Shown in pieces: positions 19,805 to 31,242 of a DNA stretch of 64,000 bases. Numbering within the stretch: position 1 is the stretch's first letter; each line of letters starts with the position of its first letter. The notes beneath the pieces were generated by a model. The model saw nothing but the letters and a program-made list of their open reading frames with translations. It was not told the origin of the DNA and made no database searches. The DNA is from Spisula solida. Lineage: Eukaryota > Mollusca > Bivalvia > Venerida > Mactridae. The position numbers were made by a program, and so were the translations under genes. The DNA is taken from NCBI GenBank assembly GCA_947247005.1, contig OX365960.1, positions 19,034,533 to 19,098,532 of the forward strand, written 5' to 3'.

Positions 19805-20636
19805 CAGGGGCGCGTAGCCTGGCTTGAATTGATGTTACACACACAATCTTTTCTATTCAGCTTTTAAACAGTGGGACAGGGGATGTTTAATTTTCTTGGT
19901 CCGTAGTGTGTTGGGCACTTCTTCGTTTTAAGATTTCTGACAGCTAAAACTAGGCATTATAGTCCTTTTGCTGTGGAAACTGGGTCATTCAGCTAGTTAT
20001 AATTCATTATACTTTTCGACAGCTTGGACTTGGGCGGATCTGCGCTTGTTTAGTTGGGCATTGTGTCTTTATGTGTTCTATGTTTCCTGTGCTCGGTTGG
20101 TTCAGTTGGGCATTGTGCTTTGTGTGTTTTTAATGTTTTCTGTGCTCGGCTGGTTAAGTTGGGTGCTGCCTTCCCTGTCTGACTTAATATAATCTTTTTG
20201 AAGTTGGTGGTTTATGGTTGGGGGGGGGTCCTCATAATTATGGCAATTTTGGACTTTAATGTCATTTTAGCCTAACATAGATTTTACTTTTCAAATAAAT
20301 GTTACAAACATGCGTACCTTTTTTCAGGTGATTTTAGCCGTTTATGGGCTATGTACCCAATTTAAAATCTTATCTTTTTTTCCCAATTTCAAGCAAACGA
20401 TTCCCAATTCAGAGTAAAAATAGTTTGACTTAAATTTTCCTGTTAAAAACAGCAAGCACAGCTAAACTTGAGTATGAAAAACAGTAAATTACAGTTAATT
20501 TAACATAAAACTTAAGTTATTGTATACCTTTTGAACTTTTCCAAATTTTGACTAAACCAATGCTAAAATGTCAATCCCAAATCCATGGGCTATGTTCCCA
20601 AAATAGAGAGAAAAACACTGCATCCCTACACCCCTG
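19805..20636. mobile_element. hAT-like element with ATGAT 5-bp duplication
   Basis: It starts CAGGGGCGCGTAG and ends with the inverse of CAGGGGTGTAGGG, so the outer inverted ends are short and imperfect. ATGAT flanks both sides exactly (19800-19804 and 20637-20641). The 832-bp interior has no transposase. It holds a G9 run at 20220-20228 and repeated 'CAGTTGGGCATTGTG' phrases near 20050-20160. Confidence 0.6.
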
Positions 20637-20641
20637 ATGAT

Positions 20642-21526
20642 AAGGGATCTCGTGATACTTCAAAATCAAAGCAAAAGAGGTACATGTACTTAAAAAAGTT
20701 TGACCAAAATAAAAATAGATTTACTCTCAGTACAAGATAGTATCTCTATAAATTACTAAATATCTTCTATACATGTAGCTTAAGATAATCTCGAATGGTA
20801 TTATCATTTCATAGAACTCAACTTATATCAGCTTAGAGATGTGACAAAATGTGTTTCAATGGTTTATCCGGCATGATATATTTATAAAGATATCAACTTA
20901 CCCGAATGAACTTATTCCGAGTTTTTCTAAAGTTCTTGCAGTGATAGAACCTTTCTTGTTCATCTTTTTTCAATTAAATCTCTTGAAGTATCCTTGATTT
21001 GTGGATTCCGTCACCATCGCCAGACTCAGTGATGTCTTACACTAAAATAAAATTTAAATAAATAAGGATTGTGAAAGTTTATCAACTGTAAAATCATTAT
21101 TATTCGTGAGGGTTAAATTTTTGTTTTGAGGTTGAATTTGGCCACAAAATTTAATCCCCATGATTAATTGACCTCTCAAATAGTGAACTAGGGTTTCCTC
21201 TTCAACACTTTGTAATCCACAAATTTGTAAGCCAACAAAAGTGCATTTTATCAAAATCAACAAAATGTAATGCCCACCAAAAATGAGTGATTTTACAGTA
21301 CCTTAGATAGACTTATGAGCATGATTCATCTTCAATAATGACTAAATTACTGTAAAAGTAAACACATAAAGAACAACTGTAAGATAGACCATGTTTTTGT
21401 TATCTCACATATCCCATATCAGGTTATGAACTGATAACGGGTATGGTGTGATGAGTTCACATTTAATTTTATACTGGTTATTTGCACAATCATTTTTGGA
21501 AGTAATATAGGCTAGCAAAAGCTGAA
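20642..21526. other. Intergenic, no feature recognised
   Basis: AT-rich sequence with chance ORFs only. No repeat boundaries or RNA genes could be supported. Confidence 0.5.
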
Positions 21527-22185
21527 TGGTGTAATGGTACTAATGCTTTCGTACTTTACAGTATTGGTTTCAATCCCACTTTAGGGACAAATTATGTAAT
21601 GCGTATGAAATCATGTGTGTAAAAACCTTTTTCTAATAGTATCAAGGGTTCCACTAGCTTCTGAATCTTAAGGGTCAGTTTGATACTTTTGACTAAATTT
21701 TATCATTTTTAAGGCAAAATACCTATGATTTTATTTTTAAGAGAAAATGACCCTTCAAACCGAAGTAATGAGGGTCAAATGAGGGTGGCTTTTCCTGAGT
21801 CAAATGGATCCCCTGATCATACAGTATTGGTTTGAATCCCACTATAGGGACAAATTATGTAATGCATGTGTGTAAAAAACTTTTTCTAATTAATAGTATC
21901 AGGGGTTTACTAGCTTCTGAATCTGAAGGATCATTTTGATACTTTTGACTATATTTTACCATTTTAAAGACAAAATAATGGAGATAGGTAGGACCGAAAT
22001 TTTGTGGATCAAAATGTGGCTTTTTTTTTAATTACAAGGGTCAAAACCCCTTCTCCCAAGTTAAATGGAACCCCTAACCATACAGTATTGAACTATTCAG
22101 TTTCACTATTAGATTAAATCCCACTATAGGGGCAAATTATGTAATGCATGTGTGTAAAAACTTTTTTTCTAAATAGTAAGGATCT
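21527..22185 (+). repeat. Tandem SINE-like repeat with tRNA-derived promoter boxes
   Basis: An A-box-like TGGTGTAATGG (21527-21537) and a B-box-like GGTTTCAATCC (21566-21576) stand 28 bases apart, as in tRNA-derived SINE heads. The phrase ACAGTATTGG(T) restarts at 21558, 21821 and 22082, so about 2.4 units of about 262 bp follow in tandem. The second unit keeps a B box (GGTTTGAATCC). A fragment of the same body lies at about 5530-5630. Probably the 3' body of a SINE amplified locally. Confidence 0.55.
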
Positions 22186-22263
22186 AAGCACACATGGCAA
22201 GTCCTAAACTTGCATAAAGCTTACTGAAATATCCTATTAGTAATGACCAATAATGGCAAGGCC

Positions 22264-22627
22264 CAGTGATTTTTCTTGAACAAAAATAAACAGCCTGTGC
22301 CTTTAAAATTGGGAAATTTAAGCGCAATTTGGGAATTATTAAAAAAGATTGTTTTGGTTAAAATTGTTCATAAATTGCTATTTTCTACTGATAATACTAG
22401 ACTAAGTAGTCATATGGTAACAACGACTTTTGCAAGTTTGAAAATCCATTCTTTTGACTTTAAAACAGCTATACTGTACAGTAGTTGCTTTGAAACCAGC
22501 GAGTACAAAAGGGGGGAAATATGCATACTTTTCGGGAAAAAAATAAGATTTTTTGGGAAAAATGAAGGTTATTTTGCTAGGGGAAGGGGCCTATATTTGG
22601 CCCCAAAAATAGCCAAAAAAATCACTG
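22264..22627. mobile_element. hAT-like MITE (CAGTGATTTTT ends), AGGCC duplication
   Basis: The ends CAGTGATTTTT and AAAAAATCACTG are inverted repeats. The 5-bp direct repeat AGGCC lies at 22259-22263 and 22628-22632. A clear sister copy is at 25225-25596. The 122-residue ORF read through it is not conserved in the sister and is not a gene. Confidence 0.85.
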
Positions 22628-22632
22628 AGGCC

Positions 22633-23099
22633 ATATCAACTTGACAAGAGACAAAAAAGCACCAAGGCAAGTATTTTTCTAGCTCATTTATATGTACATG
22701 TGTAGGTGCTCATTTTCTTTTTTTTAAAAAGAGCTGATACTAAATAGTACTTCAAACGGTAATTTTTCATTTTTCAGTGAGACACCTTCACAGGTTAAAT
22801 ATCGTTGAAAAGCTCTGATGGGAGAAAATTGGTAATTTTTGCAGAGCCATTTTGTTTGCAGGAATTACAGCTGGATCACAAATCACTGGGATGCATGACC
22901 ATTAAGGCTGCGTACCGATTTCCGGTATAAATCGAATACAGATATTGTATTGAACGTGTGCTTATCGGTAAAAAAATTTATTAACAAAAATACACTTGTA
23001 AACCAATACAATCCTCTTTTTGTCCTCCATTAGTTTCATCTCAAACTAATCAGGTTGATATACATGCAACTAACAAATACCCCTATTTTTTACAAGTTA
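22633..23099. other. Intergenic, no feature recognised
   Basis: AT-rich DNA between two small elements. Nothing could be supported. Confidence 0.5.
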
Positions 23100-23278
23100 C
23101 AGTCAGATCTCGATATAACGACACCCGATATACTGACAAATTCATTATGCTGACATCAAATTTGGGGACAAAAGTATTAAAATGCTCTTTAGTTTATATC
23201 CATTCAGTATACCGCCATATTCGTTACAACAACATTTTTCTAGGAAACAAACAGCGTCGTTGTATTGAGATCTGACTG
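23100..23278. mobile_element. TA-flanked MITE, CAGTCAGATCTC ends
   Basis: The left end CAGTCAGATCTCGATATAAC matches the inverse of the right end (GTTGTATTGAGATCTGACTG) with two mismatches, and TA flanks both sides. 179 bp, no ORF. The end style resembles pogo/Tigger-type elements. Confidence 0.8.
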
Positions 23279-23591
23279 TATCAAAGTAATCAATGGATTT
23301 TCAGAAAATAAATAATGAACTAACAAAACTGTCAAACAATACAAATTCTATACACGAGTGCATCATTGCTTCTATCGAGTTGATACGACCTATAAACATT
23401 AGCTGCAAACAGGTGGTCCTACAATTTCAAGATCAAAGAACATCTGCAATTGGGTCTGTCGAAAAATTCACTTGACGTCATCGTATACAAACTGTCGAGC
23501 TTCGTCAACACATTTGATATTTGGCAGCATAAACCCACCCACAGACCTGTCATTCAAGTGAACAGCCTCGGCTACATCCCTGCCAGTAGGG

Positions 23592-24320
23592 CAGGCTTCG
23601 CGAAAACTTTAAAAACCTGTCAGTCATTCGGACTGACAGAAAAAAAAAATTGTCAGTCCGAACGAACATTTGTCAGTCCGAAAAAATGCAGAGAGATGTA
23701 TAGATAATGCATGTTTTTCTTAAATTATTCAGTGGTAAATTATTTAGAAATGCATTGTTAGCTTTAACACACAGTTAACAAGTGTTTTCAAATAGGCCTA
23801 ATTAGATAGTTTGCCTTTTCACAATGGGCTCATTCAGCCAATTCAATGAGCATATATCAGACAGGACTTTCTGTCAAGAGAAATGTTATTTTCATTGTAC
23901 CATTTAATATCAAACATCTTTAAACTAAATCACGTTTTTTCGTGTTAAAAAGCCTTCTCGGAAATCGTCAAAATAAAAATATATTCAGAAAAAAAATCGT
24001 GAACATTCCGGAATCCGTACCGTGTACTACGGGTTTTATCCGCATCCAAAAAATAATCAGTTTTCGCGACCTTCATTTCGCTGAATTATTTTACATTTTT
24101 GACGATTTAGGAGGGATATCTTATTGAATCTCGACGAGGATTTACGAAAATACATTCGTGTTACATTCTTTACAATAATCTTCAACTACGATGTGGGAAT
24201 ATCGCCGTCCAGACTTAAAATCTCCGTCGGACCAACGGTCCGACATTCAGTCAAATTTTGCCGGACCAAAGCATTTTTTGTCGGTCAGGACCGACGGACC
24301 GACGGTTTTCGCGATGCCTG
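23592..24320. mobile_element. hAT-like element with GTAGGG 6-bp duplication
   Basis: The left end CAGGCTTCGCGAAAAC and right end GTTTTCGCGATGCCTG are inverted repeats with two mismatches. GTAGGG lies at 23586-23591 and 24321-24326. Sub-terminal motifs repeat: TGTCAGTCCG at 23651 and 23671, with a hairpin CTGTCAGTC/GACTGACAG at 23618-23639, and several CGGACCGACGG-type motifs near 24225-24305. No transposase is visible. Confidence 0.75.
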
Positions 24321-24583
24321 GTAGGGGGTCATCCCCTCCCTTACACTCCCCCACTTGTCGTCGAATGGAGACCTCAAGACTCCCAACATTTTGCAAAACA
24401 GGAGTCCTGGGACACCTACTTTAAAATCCTACTGATTCAATCAGAGATAAACAAGCACTGATCAATTAAAGCATACTGTTCACATAACGGCTTGTAATTA
24501 CACGATTGTCTGCCCCCACTCAAGATTATTATTAGAGTGATGCGTCAATCAAAAGTACCTGAAGATGACTTGTGGTCGCTCCA

Positions 24584-25219
24584 GAGTGTTAACAAGGTTT
24601 TGCTATTATTTGACCCTTTGACCTAGTTTTTGACCCAACATGACCCAATTTCGAACGTGACCTTATGGTCACCAAGATAAACATTTTGACTAAACTTCAT
24701 GAAGATTAAAGAAAAATGTGGCCAACAGAGTGTTAACAAGGTTTTCCTATTATTTGACCTTTTGACCTAGTTTTTGACCCCACATGACCCAACTTCAAAC
24801 TTGACCTTAAGGTTACCAAGATAAACATTGATCATATGACCAAACTTCAAACTTGACCTAGATTTCATTGAGATACAACTACTGACCAAGTTTGGTGAAG
24901 ATCAAAGCAAAAATGTGACCTCCAGAGTGTTAACAAGGTTTTCCTATTATTTGACCTATTGACCTAGTTTTTGACCCCCACATGACCCAACTTCAAACTT
25001 GACCTAGATTTCATTAAGGTACAGCTACTGACCAAGTTTGATGAAGATCAAAGCAAAAATGTGACCTCCAGAGTGTTAACAAGGTTTTCCTATTATTTGA
25101 CCTTTTGACCTAGTTTTTGACCCAATATGACCCAACTTCAAACTTGACCTAGATTTAATTGAGGTACATGAAGATCAAAGCAAAATTGAAAGTGCTAGAG
25201 TGTTTAAACAGTGAAAAGT
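24584..25219. repeat. Tandem 'TGACC' repeat, about 4 units of 144-197 bp
   Basis: GAGTGTTAACAAGGTTTTCC or a close match starts at 24584, 24728, 24925 and 25071, with a partial unit at 25198. Each unit holds 'TTTGACCTAGTTTTTGACCC' and 'ACATGACCCAACTTC'. The array ends in CTAAC then a GACGG tract; that junction is now split by the MITE at 25225-25596. No coding capacity. Confidence 0.75.
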
Positions 25220-25224
25220 CTAAC

Positions 25225-25596
25225 CAGTGATTTTTCTTGAACAAAATGGAACAGCTTGTGCCTAAAAAAAAGGGAAATTTTAGCGCAACAATTCGTTGAA
25301 TTGGGAATTATTAAAAATTATTGGTTTGGTTAAAATTGTTCATATTTTCCTAATTTCTACTGATAATACTCAAGTCATATGTAGTAGCGACTTTTACAAG
25401 TTTGAAAATCTATTGTTTTGACTTTAAAACTGCCATACCGTTATAATTTGCTTTTAAACCAGCGAGAACAAAACTGAAAAGGGGGAAAATATGCACTCTT
25501 TTGGGAAAACATTATGATATTTTGGGGAACATGGAGGTTATTTTGCTAGGGGAAGGTGCCTGTATTCGGCCCTAAAAAAACAAAAAAAAATCACTG
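25225..25596. mobile_element. hAT-like MITE nested in the TGACC repeat, CTAAC duplication
   Basis: Sister of 22264-22627, with the same CAGTGATTTTTCTTG start and AAATCACTG end. CTAAC lies exactly on both sides (25220-25224 and 25597-25601). Removing the insertion rejoins the repeat's CTAACGGACGG tail, so it inserted after the tandem array formed. Confidence 0.88.
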
Positions 25597-25723
25597 CTAA
25601 CGGACGGACGACGGACAAAAAACAATCACAAAAGCTCACCTTGCCACTAAAAAGTATGCGTTTAAATATGCGTTATTAAGCGTTGTCGAGAACCCGGCCT
25701 ATTGCGCTTTTCATAGTTGTTAG

Positions 25724-26166
25724 CAGGTCTATTATATCGCCCGATTTGTGTATCCTCCTGATTTGTATATCATAAACAGATCTGTGTATACGTTGATACA
25801 CAAATCGGGATATGTCATAAATTTGGAATAATTTTTTAATGAGGAAAAAGCGCATTTAATCGCATAAACTATATATATGTGTATGTAACCAATGTTTCAG
25901 CACAATTATCATTTGTTATGCCTATTAGTGTGTTTCTTGCGTTTTTACATTTTTCCTTAAAGGCATACTTAGACAGATAATTAAAGTAAACGCAAAACTG
26001 TTTATTAAAATATGTACATATTCAAAGACATGCATCAGAGACTTTTAGTTTTAAACAATTTATTGCCATATCATATCTATGCAATATCCCGATTTGTGTA
26101 TACATTGATACACAAATCTGTATATTTGATACACAAATCGGGCGATATAAAATTATAATAGACCTG
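25724..26166. mobile_element. MITE with CAGGTCTATTATA ends, GTTAG duplication
   Basis: The ends CAGGTCTATTATA and TATAATAGACCTG are perfect inverted repeats. GTTAG lies at 25719-25723 and 26167-26171. Five or more copies of GATACACAAATCGGG or its complement lie just inside both ends, again a sub-terminal repeat arrangement. 443 bp, no ORF. Confidence 0.85.
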
Positions 26167-26171
26167 GTTAG

Positions 26172-29139
26172 TGTTACGGCGGAATTTCCCCTTCCCTTAC
26201 AGACCCACCATCACTACCTCCATTCAAGCTTGCTGTCTTGTGTGGCAGCTTTTTAATTTCTGACCTGCTACAATGTTAACAGTGTTTGGTGCAATTGGTT
26301 TGACTACCATTGCCAATGTATTACCATATACCAGTACAGTGGCAACACTGAAAACACTGGTTCAGTTGATAATTTACTTTTAAACTGTTCATTAAGCAGT
26401 TTTTATAAGAAGTTGTAATTAAAAGTGGTCCGTTTATTGGATTAATTACTTTCAAAAAATGTAAATGGCAAGTTTATTTACGTCATAATTTGACATAAAC
26501 TGACATGCAAGACTGTCAAAACTTCGATTTTTTTCTAGCAATTTTCATGCGAGAAGGAGTAAGAAACAAGATATTTCAATTACAATGCCATCAATATTTC
26601 TAACCACTAAGCCTACCTGATATTTCTGTCAATATTTGCAGGACTACAGGACTGTACAAGTACGTCTTTCGACTAGTCGATTTTAGTAAAATACTCCCAT
26701 TTTGTCAATAAACTTATTTCCGCTAAGGGAAGTAATCCATAAAAGACAATGGAATAAAGTCCAAACACGTCGTACTTTACTGCAGTCCGGAACTCCAATG
26801 ACGAATCAAAGCACTGACAGTGAAAACATCTTCGAACATTCCCCGAAGTTCGGACATGGGTGTAGGAGAAGGGAGGCCAGGGGGCAGGTCCCCCCAAATG
26901 TTAGGACAGGGGGGACCAACATGTCGTTGGCCCCCTCCCCAATAATTCAGACCATATGATATTAAAAAGTGTCTGCCTAAAATGGTAATTTACCTTCTAT
27001 CCTTGGTTAAAAAGTATAAAATGTGAATTGCCGTGCTCGCTTCGCTCGCAAAATGATTTTAATCTATGAAATATGTTATGACTGAGCTTTTCAAAAGAGC
27101 TACAAGAACTACAGAAATACATTGTAAGATAAACTTTGCACCAGCTCCTATATTGATTTTAAACTTTGTCATTTCTAAGTTAAATTCCCCTAATAAACTC
27201 CTAAACTCTCAGAATTCGGCATCTGTGCAATAATTAGTAAAAATATTTACGAAATAAGGACTTGATTTTGCTTGATCTTGTAACAAAACATGTCTTGTAA
27301 AGTACCAAATAATTTTCTCAGAACGCACCAGATTGATCCACTGGTTTAAAAAAATCAGGGGAGCATGTCCCCGGACCCCCTACTAACAATATTAGTTTAT
27401 GATTGCGTTAAATTTTTTACCCGATATTTGACAAACAAACAACTGAGTAGATATGCCTTACTTTAGTGATTATATACACAAACATTCACCAAAGGCTATT
27501 AACACTTAATGTGACCCACATAGGCCAGGCCCGGATCCAGAAAATTTTGACTGGGGGGGGGGGGGGCAGATATTTTTTGATATTATGTTGGGGTGGGTAG
27601 ATTTTTTCACTTTTCGAATTAAAATCATGCAATTTCCAGCACTTTAAGCTTTAAAGATCAGAAGTAAAGGTATTAAAATTGTACTGCTACATCAACATAA
27701 ACAAAAAAAAATTAAAAGTAGTTTCTTTCAATTCCCTAAAATTTACAAATCAGGCGTCATATTATTAAAATTCACTGTTCGCTACATAATCATACAACGT
27801 TCATTTTTTAAGCAATTATTTAAATATACATGTATGTTTATCCCATTGAAGATTTTATCAAGTCAGAACTTTAAATTTTATATTTAGACGTTAAATTATT
27901 GAAATTAACTGCTACAAATCGAAATACATAGCCCATGAAATAAACAATATTAGATCTTTATCTAAAAGTTTCCACTGGTTCAGATAGATTTTTTAGTAAA
28001 CATTAACTTTTAAAAAAAATCATGAAATTGTATGCACTATAACGTCTTTAAAACATTAAAATTCAATGCTAGACACATGGAAATTTAAAAATAAAATGTT
28101 TTGAATTAAACTTGTTTTTCTTTTCTTTTTTTTTAAATCTCACCTGAAATTATTAAACTTGCACTGTTTCAATATGTCATTATCAGTAATAAATCTATCA
28201 ACAAGAAAATTTTGATATGTCGGGTCACTATTTTTAAATAGATTAGTTCACACGTTTTAGTAACATAGATCAATGAATCTCCTAAATCATGATCTTTCAG
28301 ACGCTATAAAATAATCTGGGAAAGCGTCTAACTGATTCAGATCGGGTGTAATTAGGGCCTGGATAATCAACAGGGGGCACATTTTATTGCATTCGCTTCC
28401 GCTATATGTAATATACAGAGATTGTTATCACAAAATAACGACCCATAGCCTAATCGATTGGTAATGTTTTAAGGATTTTAACGTTTTTAGACTGTATAAA
28501 ATGGTCACTCTGAGGCCAACTGGGGGGGGGGGGGCACGGGGCATATCTAAAAAAACTCCAAAATGTCCCCCCCCCCCCCCAAAGTGAAAGACGTCCTATG
28601 CCCCAGGTCGGAGATGCCTCCCCGGCATATTTACTATATGTCGTCGAGAGTACATCGGGAAAAATTCCAGAAAGGTCCAGTGCATATTTCTACGGTTACG
28701 AGGGACATTCAATAAATTCCTAGACTGAGTCCGCCATTTTAAAAACCATGACACAGAAGCATACAAACTACATTACTACAACCTTTCACACATAAAATAC
28801 AGAGAGTATTGCATGATAGGCCCCTATAACACATTTTACGAAAACAATATTGCTAAAATAAAAATTCCACTTTACCGCGATTAACACACAGTGCTGTTTA
28901 TGTATTTTCTGCGTCAGCGACGGTTTTGACGTTTTGCTGTGTCAAGCATGGTAAGCCCGAAAAAGAAATTATGTTATTTATAAGCAGAGGAACCTGCGAG
29001 CACACCCACCACAGTCAAAAGTCTGGGTTATGTGCGCCATTATTCCAAATATGCGGATTGACATTGAAGTTTACAAATTCCTCAAACAGTTATGGCAGAA
29101 TCCAGAATTTGGACACTGTGATTTTCACTCTTTCTGTCT
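26172..29139. other. Intergenic, AT-rich, with homopolymer G and C runs
   Basis: No gene is recognised in about 3 kb. Noted are a G14 run at 27553-27566, a G13 run at 28522-28534 and a C14 run at 28567-28580, the last two able to pair with each other. A GC-richer patch lies at 26830-26945. ORFs on both strands are short and lack domains or splice partners. Confidence 0.5.
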
Positions 29140-29339
29140 TCATAGCAACAACACTTTCTGACAGAATCAAATTAATATCTTAAGACGTGCACGTGTATAA
29201 TACCATTTTTGTGCCATATCCACGTACCAAGTTTCATAAACCTAGCTTTGAAACTGTTTGAGTTACGTCGGAATTCATATTTTTGACGGACGGTTGGGTA
29301 AACGTATCGTCCCTGTGGTTAAAAACCCATAGGGAACTA
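29140..29339. repeat. Diverged copy of the GACGG/AGTCCC repeat family
   Basis: The order 'CATAGCAACAAC...TCAGAATC', 'ACCAAGTTTCATAAACC', 'GAAACTGTTTGAGTTA', a GACGGACGG tract and the terminal hairpin (GTCCCTGTGG..CCCATAGGGAACT) parallels 1184-1462 with many changes. The left end was not found. Confidence 0.55.
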
Positions 29340-30182
29340 AAAAGCATCATGACCAAAGCCAACAATCAAACGAACATAAATTTACGCATTTACACAGGCA
29401 TTCAAAATTACCAAAGTTTCTTTTCTTTTAGCAAAATCGGCAAATAAAAACACCTTATCCTATTAGCATGCTGAACCGTTGAGATTATCAATTAATAATG
29501 AGTCATTTTATCACACACTAACCTGAATTATATGTAGGAATGATTCATTAACACATGTATGAACTAATATTTCAATAAAATAAATCATTAAAGCGAATTT
29601 AAAATTTTAAGTCAGGTGTGGCGTTTTTAAAGTCATCGTGTGTACATGTACAGCGAGCAAAATAATGGAATGTTCCGGGTAACGTTTCCATTGCTACATT
29701 GAGGGTCCGTGACGACCAATTTAAAATAGTTCGTTCTTAATTCATAGCATACATTTACAAGCATTACGACGTACAAGTATAGGTGCAATTTTCAAAATGA
29801 TCGTACAGAAAATGACGGAATGATAGAAAATGTCCAATATTTTACCATCGTGAATGAGAGCACCAGGATTGAATGTACATGTAGGTCACAGTCAATAATT
29901 CTGTACTAGGGATTTTTTGGTTTAAAATTATTATGCTTTTATTTATCCTCGCCACTGGAAATCCATATGTGCGAGGCCCCCAGAAGAGGATAGTCACTTT
30001 TAGTTTTTGGAAGATAGTGCATGACACAGAAGATGTCCCAGTTCCAGAAGCATCCGGGTTCTTTTACGGTGCCCGATGTAAAGCATCATACACGGGACCT
30101 CGGTTTTTAAAGTATCGCCCGAAAGACTGTTAGTAATTTTAGTTATGCTAGGTGGGAAATGCGGAAAAGCATTTCTGTTTTG
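29340..30182. other. Intergenic, no feature recognised
   Basis: AT-rich DNA with chance ORFs on both strands. Nothing could be supported. Confidence 0.45.
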
Positions 30183-30190
30183 ATCCGACT

Positions 30191-30258
30191 GGAGGCGGGG
30201 TCGAACCAACAACCTTTGGATAAGCAGGCAGTACCTGTTACCACTGGATAACTTGTGC
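30191..30258 (-). repeat. tRNA-derived SINE head (minus strand)
   Basis: Read on the minus strand, an A-box-like TTATCCAGTGG (30241-30251) is followed by a B-box GGTTCGACCCC (30197-30207), spaced as in tRNA genes. The arms that would close an acceptor stem do not pair, so this is a tRNA-derived SINE or tRNA relic rather than a working tRNA. Confidence 0.5.
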
Positions 30259-30310
30259 GCATCTATCGGATTGTAGCCTATTCCGTGATACGGTTTATAT
30301 GACGATAGGA

Positions 30311-30400
30311 TTGCCCTGCAATTGTCCTGCAACTGTACCAATTGTCCTGCAACTGTACCAATTGTCATGCAACTGTATCAATTGGCATGCAACTGTACCA
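30311..30400. repeat. 20-bp tandem repeat, four units
   Basis: ATTGTCCTGCAACTGTACCA repeats exactly in step from 30321, 30341, 30361 and 30381, with one to three changes in the later units. A partial unit precedes at 30311. No further feature is seen up to 31081. Confidence 0.85.
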
Positions 30401-31081
30401 CATACTCCATGTAACCTGGTTTGCGTTCAAAAATGCTGCGCTACTTAATTTCCGTCTCTTCACATCTCAAACAACTAATACCTGATCTGATTTCAAACAA
30501 AGTCGATTGTCTTTTTAAATGCATTTTTTGTTTGCGCTTACTTGAACTTATTTTTTTGTGTGTGCACGCGTCTACGCATGCCATTCAAAGTTGTCTGTAA
30601 TTTGGTGTTAGCATGACAAATGGTGATTATGTACGAAATGTTGTTTTATTTATAAATGTTGACATCAATATACAATTGTTCATAGTCTTATTGTTGATGC
30701 GTGTGTGTGACCATTGTTTGAAGACAGAAGATCAAAACAAAGATACAATTTGTTTCAATGCTCTCTTTCTATTTTAACAACAAATTCTTCCTGTTCAGAT
30801 ATTTTTTTTGAAGGTAAACATTATCTACAAAATCTCATTTACAATACAATAGTCAAAGAAGATGCGTGGTCATCTCTAATGTATCGTCATATTTATCTTC
30901 ACTAACAATTCGAAAAAAACGCACACATTACTGAAAATTGCTGCTAAAGCGCAATTTTGTATGTATGCATACATTTACGTAGCTCTATATTGCAAACATT
31001 GACCCACTTACGTTTTGTACGTAGAAAGGGTAACGCATCTACTCCAAAGATTGACTTAGTTTGGAACAAATTAGTTACAAC

Positions 31082-31234
31082 CACAGGTAACTGAGTCTGT
31101 ATCATTAATAAAGAGAAAACAAAACAATTTGTTTTATAAAAACTATTTTAAATTTTAACAAAATTTTGTCTGTCTGTAGATGTCCGTCCGTCTGTCTGTC
31201 TGTTTACTCTTTATTAATGATACATTTACATGTG
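31082..31234. mobile_element. CACAGG-family MITE, short form, GTTACAAC duplication
   Basis: It starts CACAGGTAACTGAG and ends TTTACATGTG. The 8-bp direct repeat GTTACAAC lies at 31074-31081 and 31235-31242. The ends belong to the same family as 33768-34546, 36786-37447 and the copies inside the 6.2-kb units. This one is an internally deleted 153-bp version. Confidence 0.8.
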
Positions 31235-31242
31235 GTTACAAC

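Noticed and set aside
22276..22644. 122-codon ORF
   Set aside because: It lies inside a MITE, and the sister MITE at 25225 does not keep the frame.
27553..27566. G14 run as an assembly gap or telomere signal
   Set aside because: It is a single homopolymer run in intergenic DNA with no telomeric TTAGGG repeats nearby.
30191..30258. Functional tRNA gene
   Set aside because: Boxes A and B are present but an acceptor stem cannot be formed, so a SINE or tRNA relic is the better call.
30000..30368. 122-codon minus-strand ORF
   Set aside because: It runs through a SINE head and a 20-bp tandem repeat. No domain or splice context.
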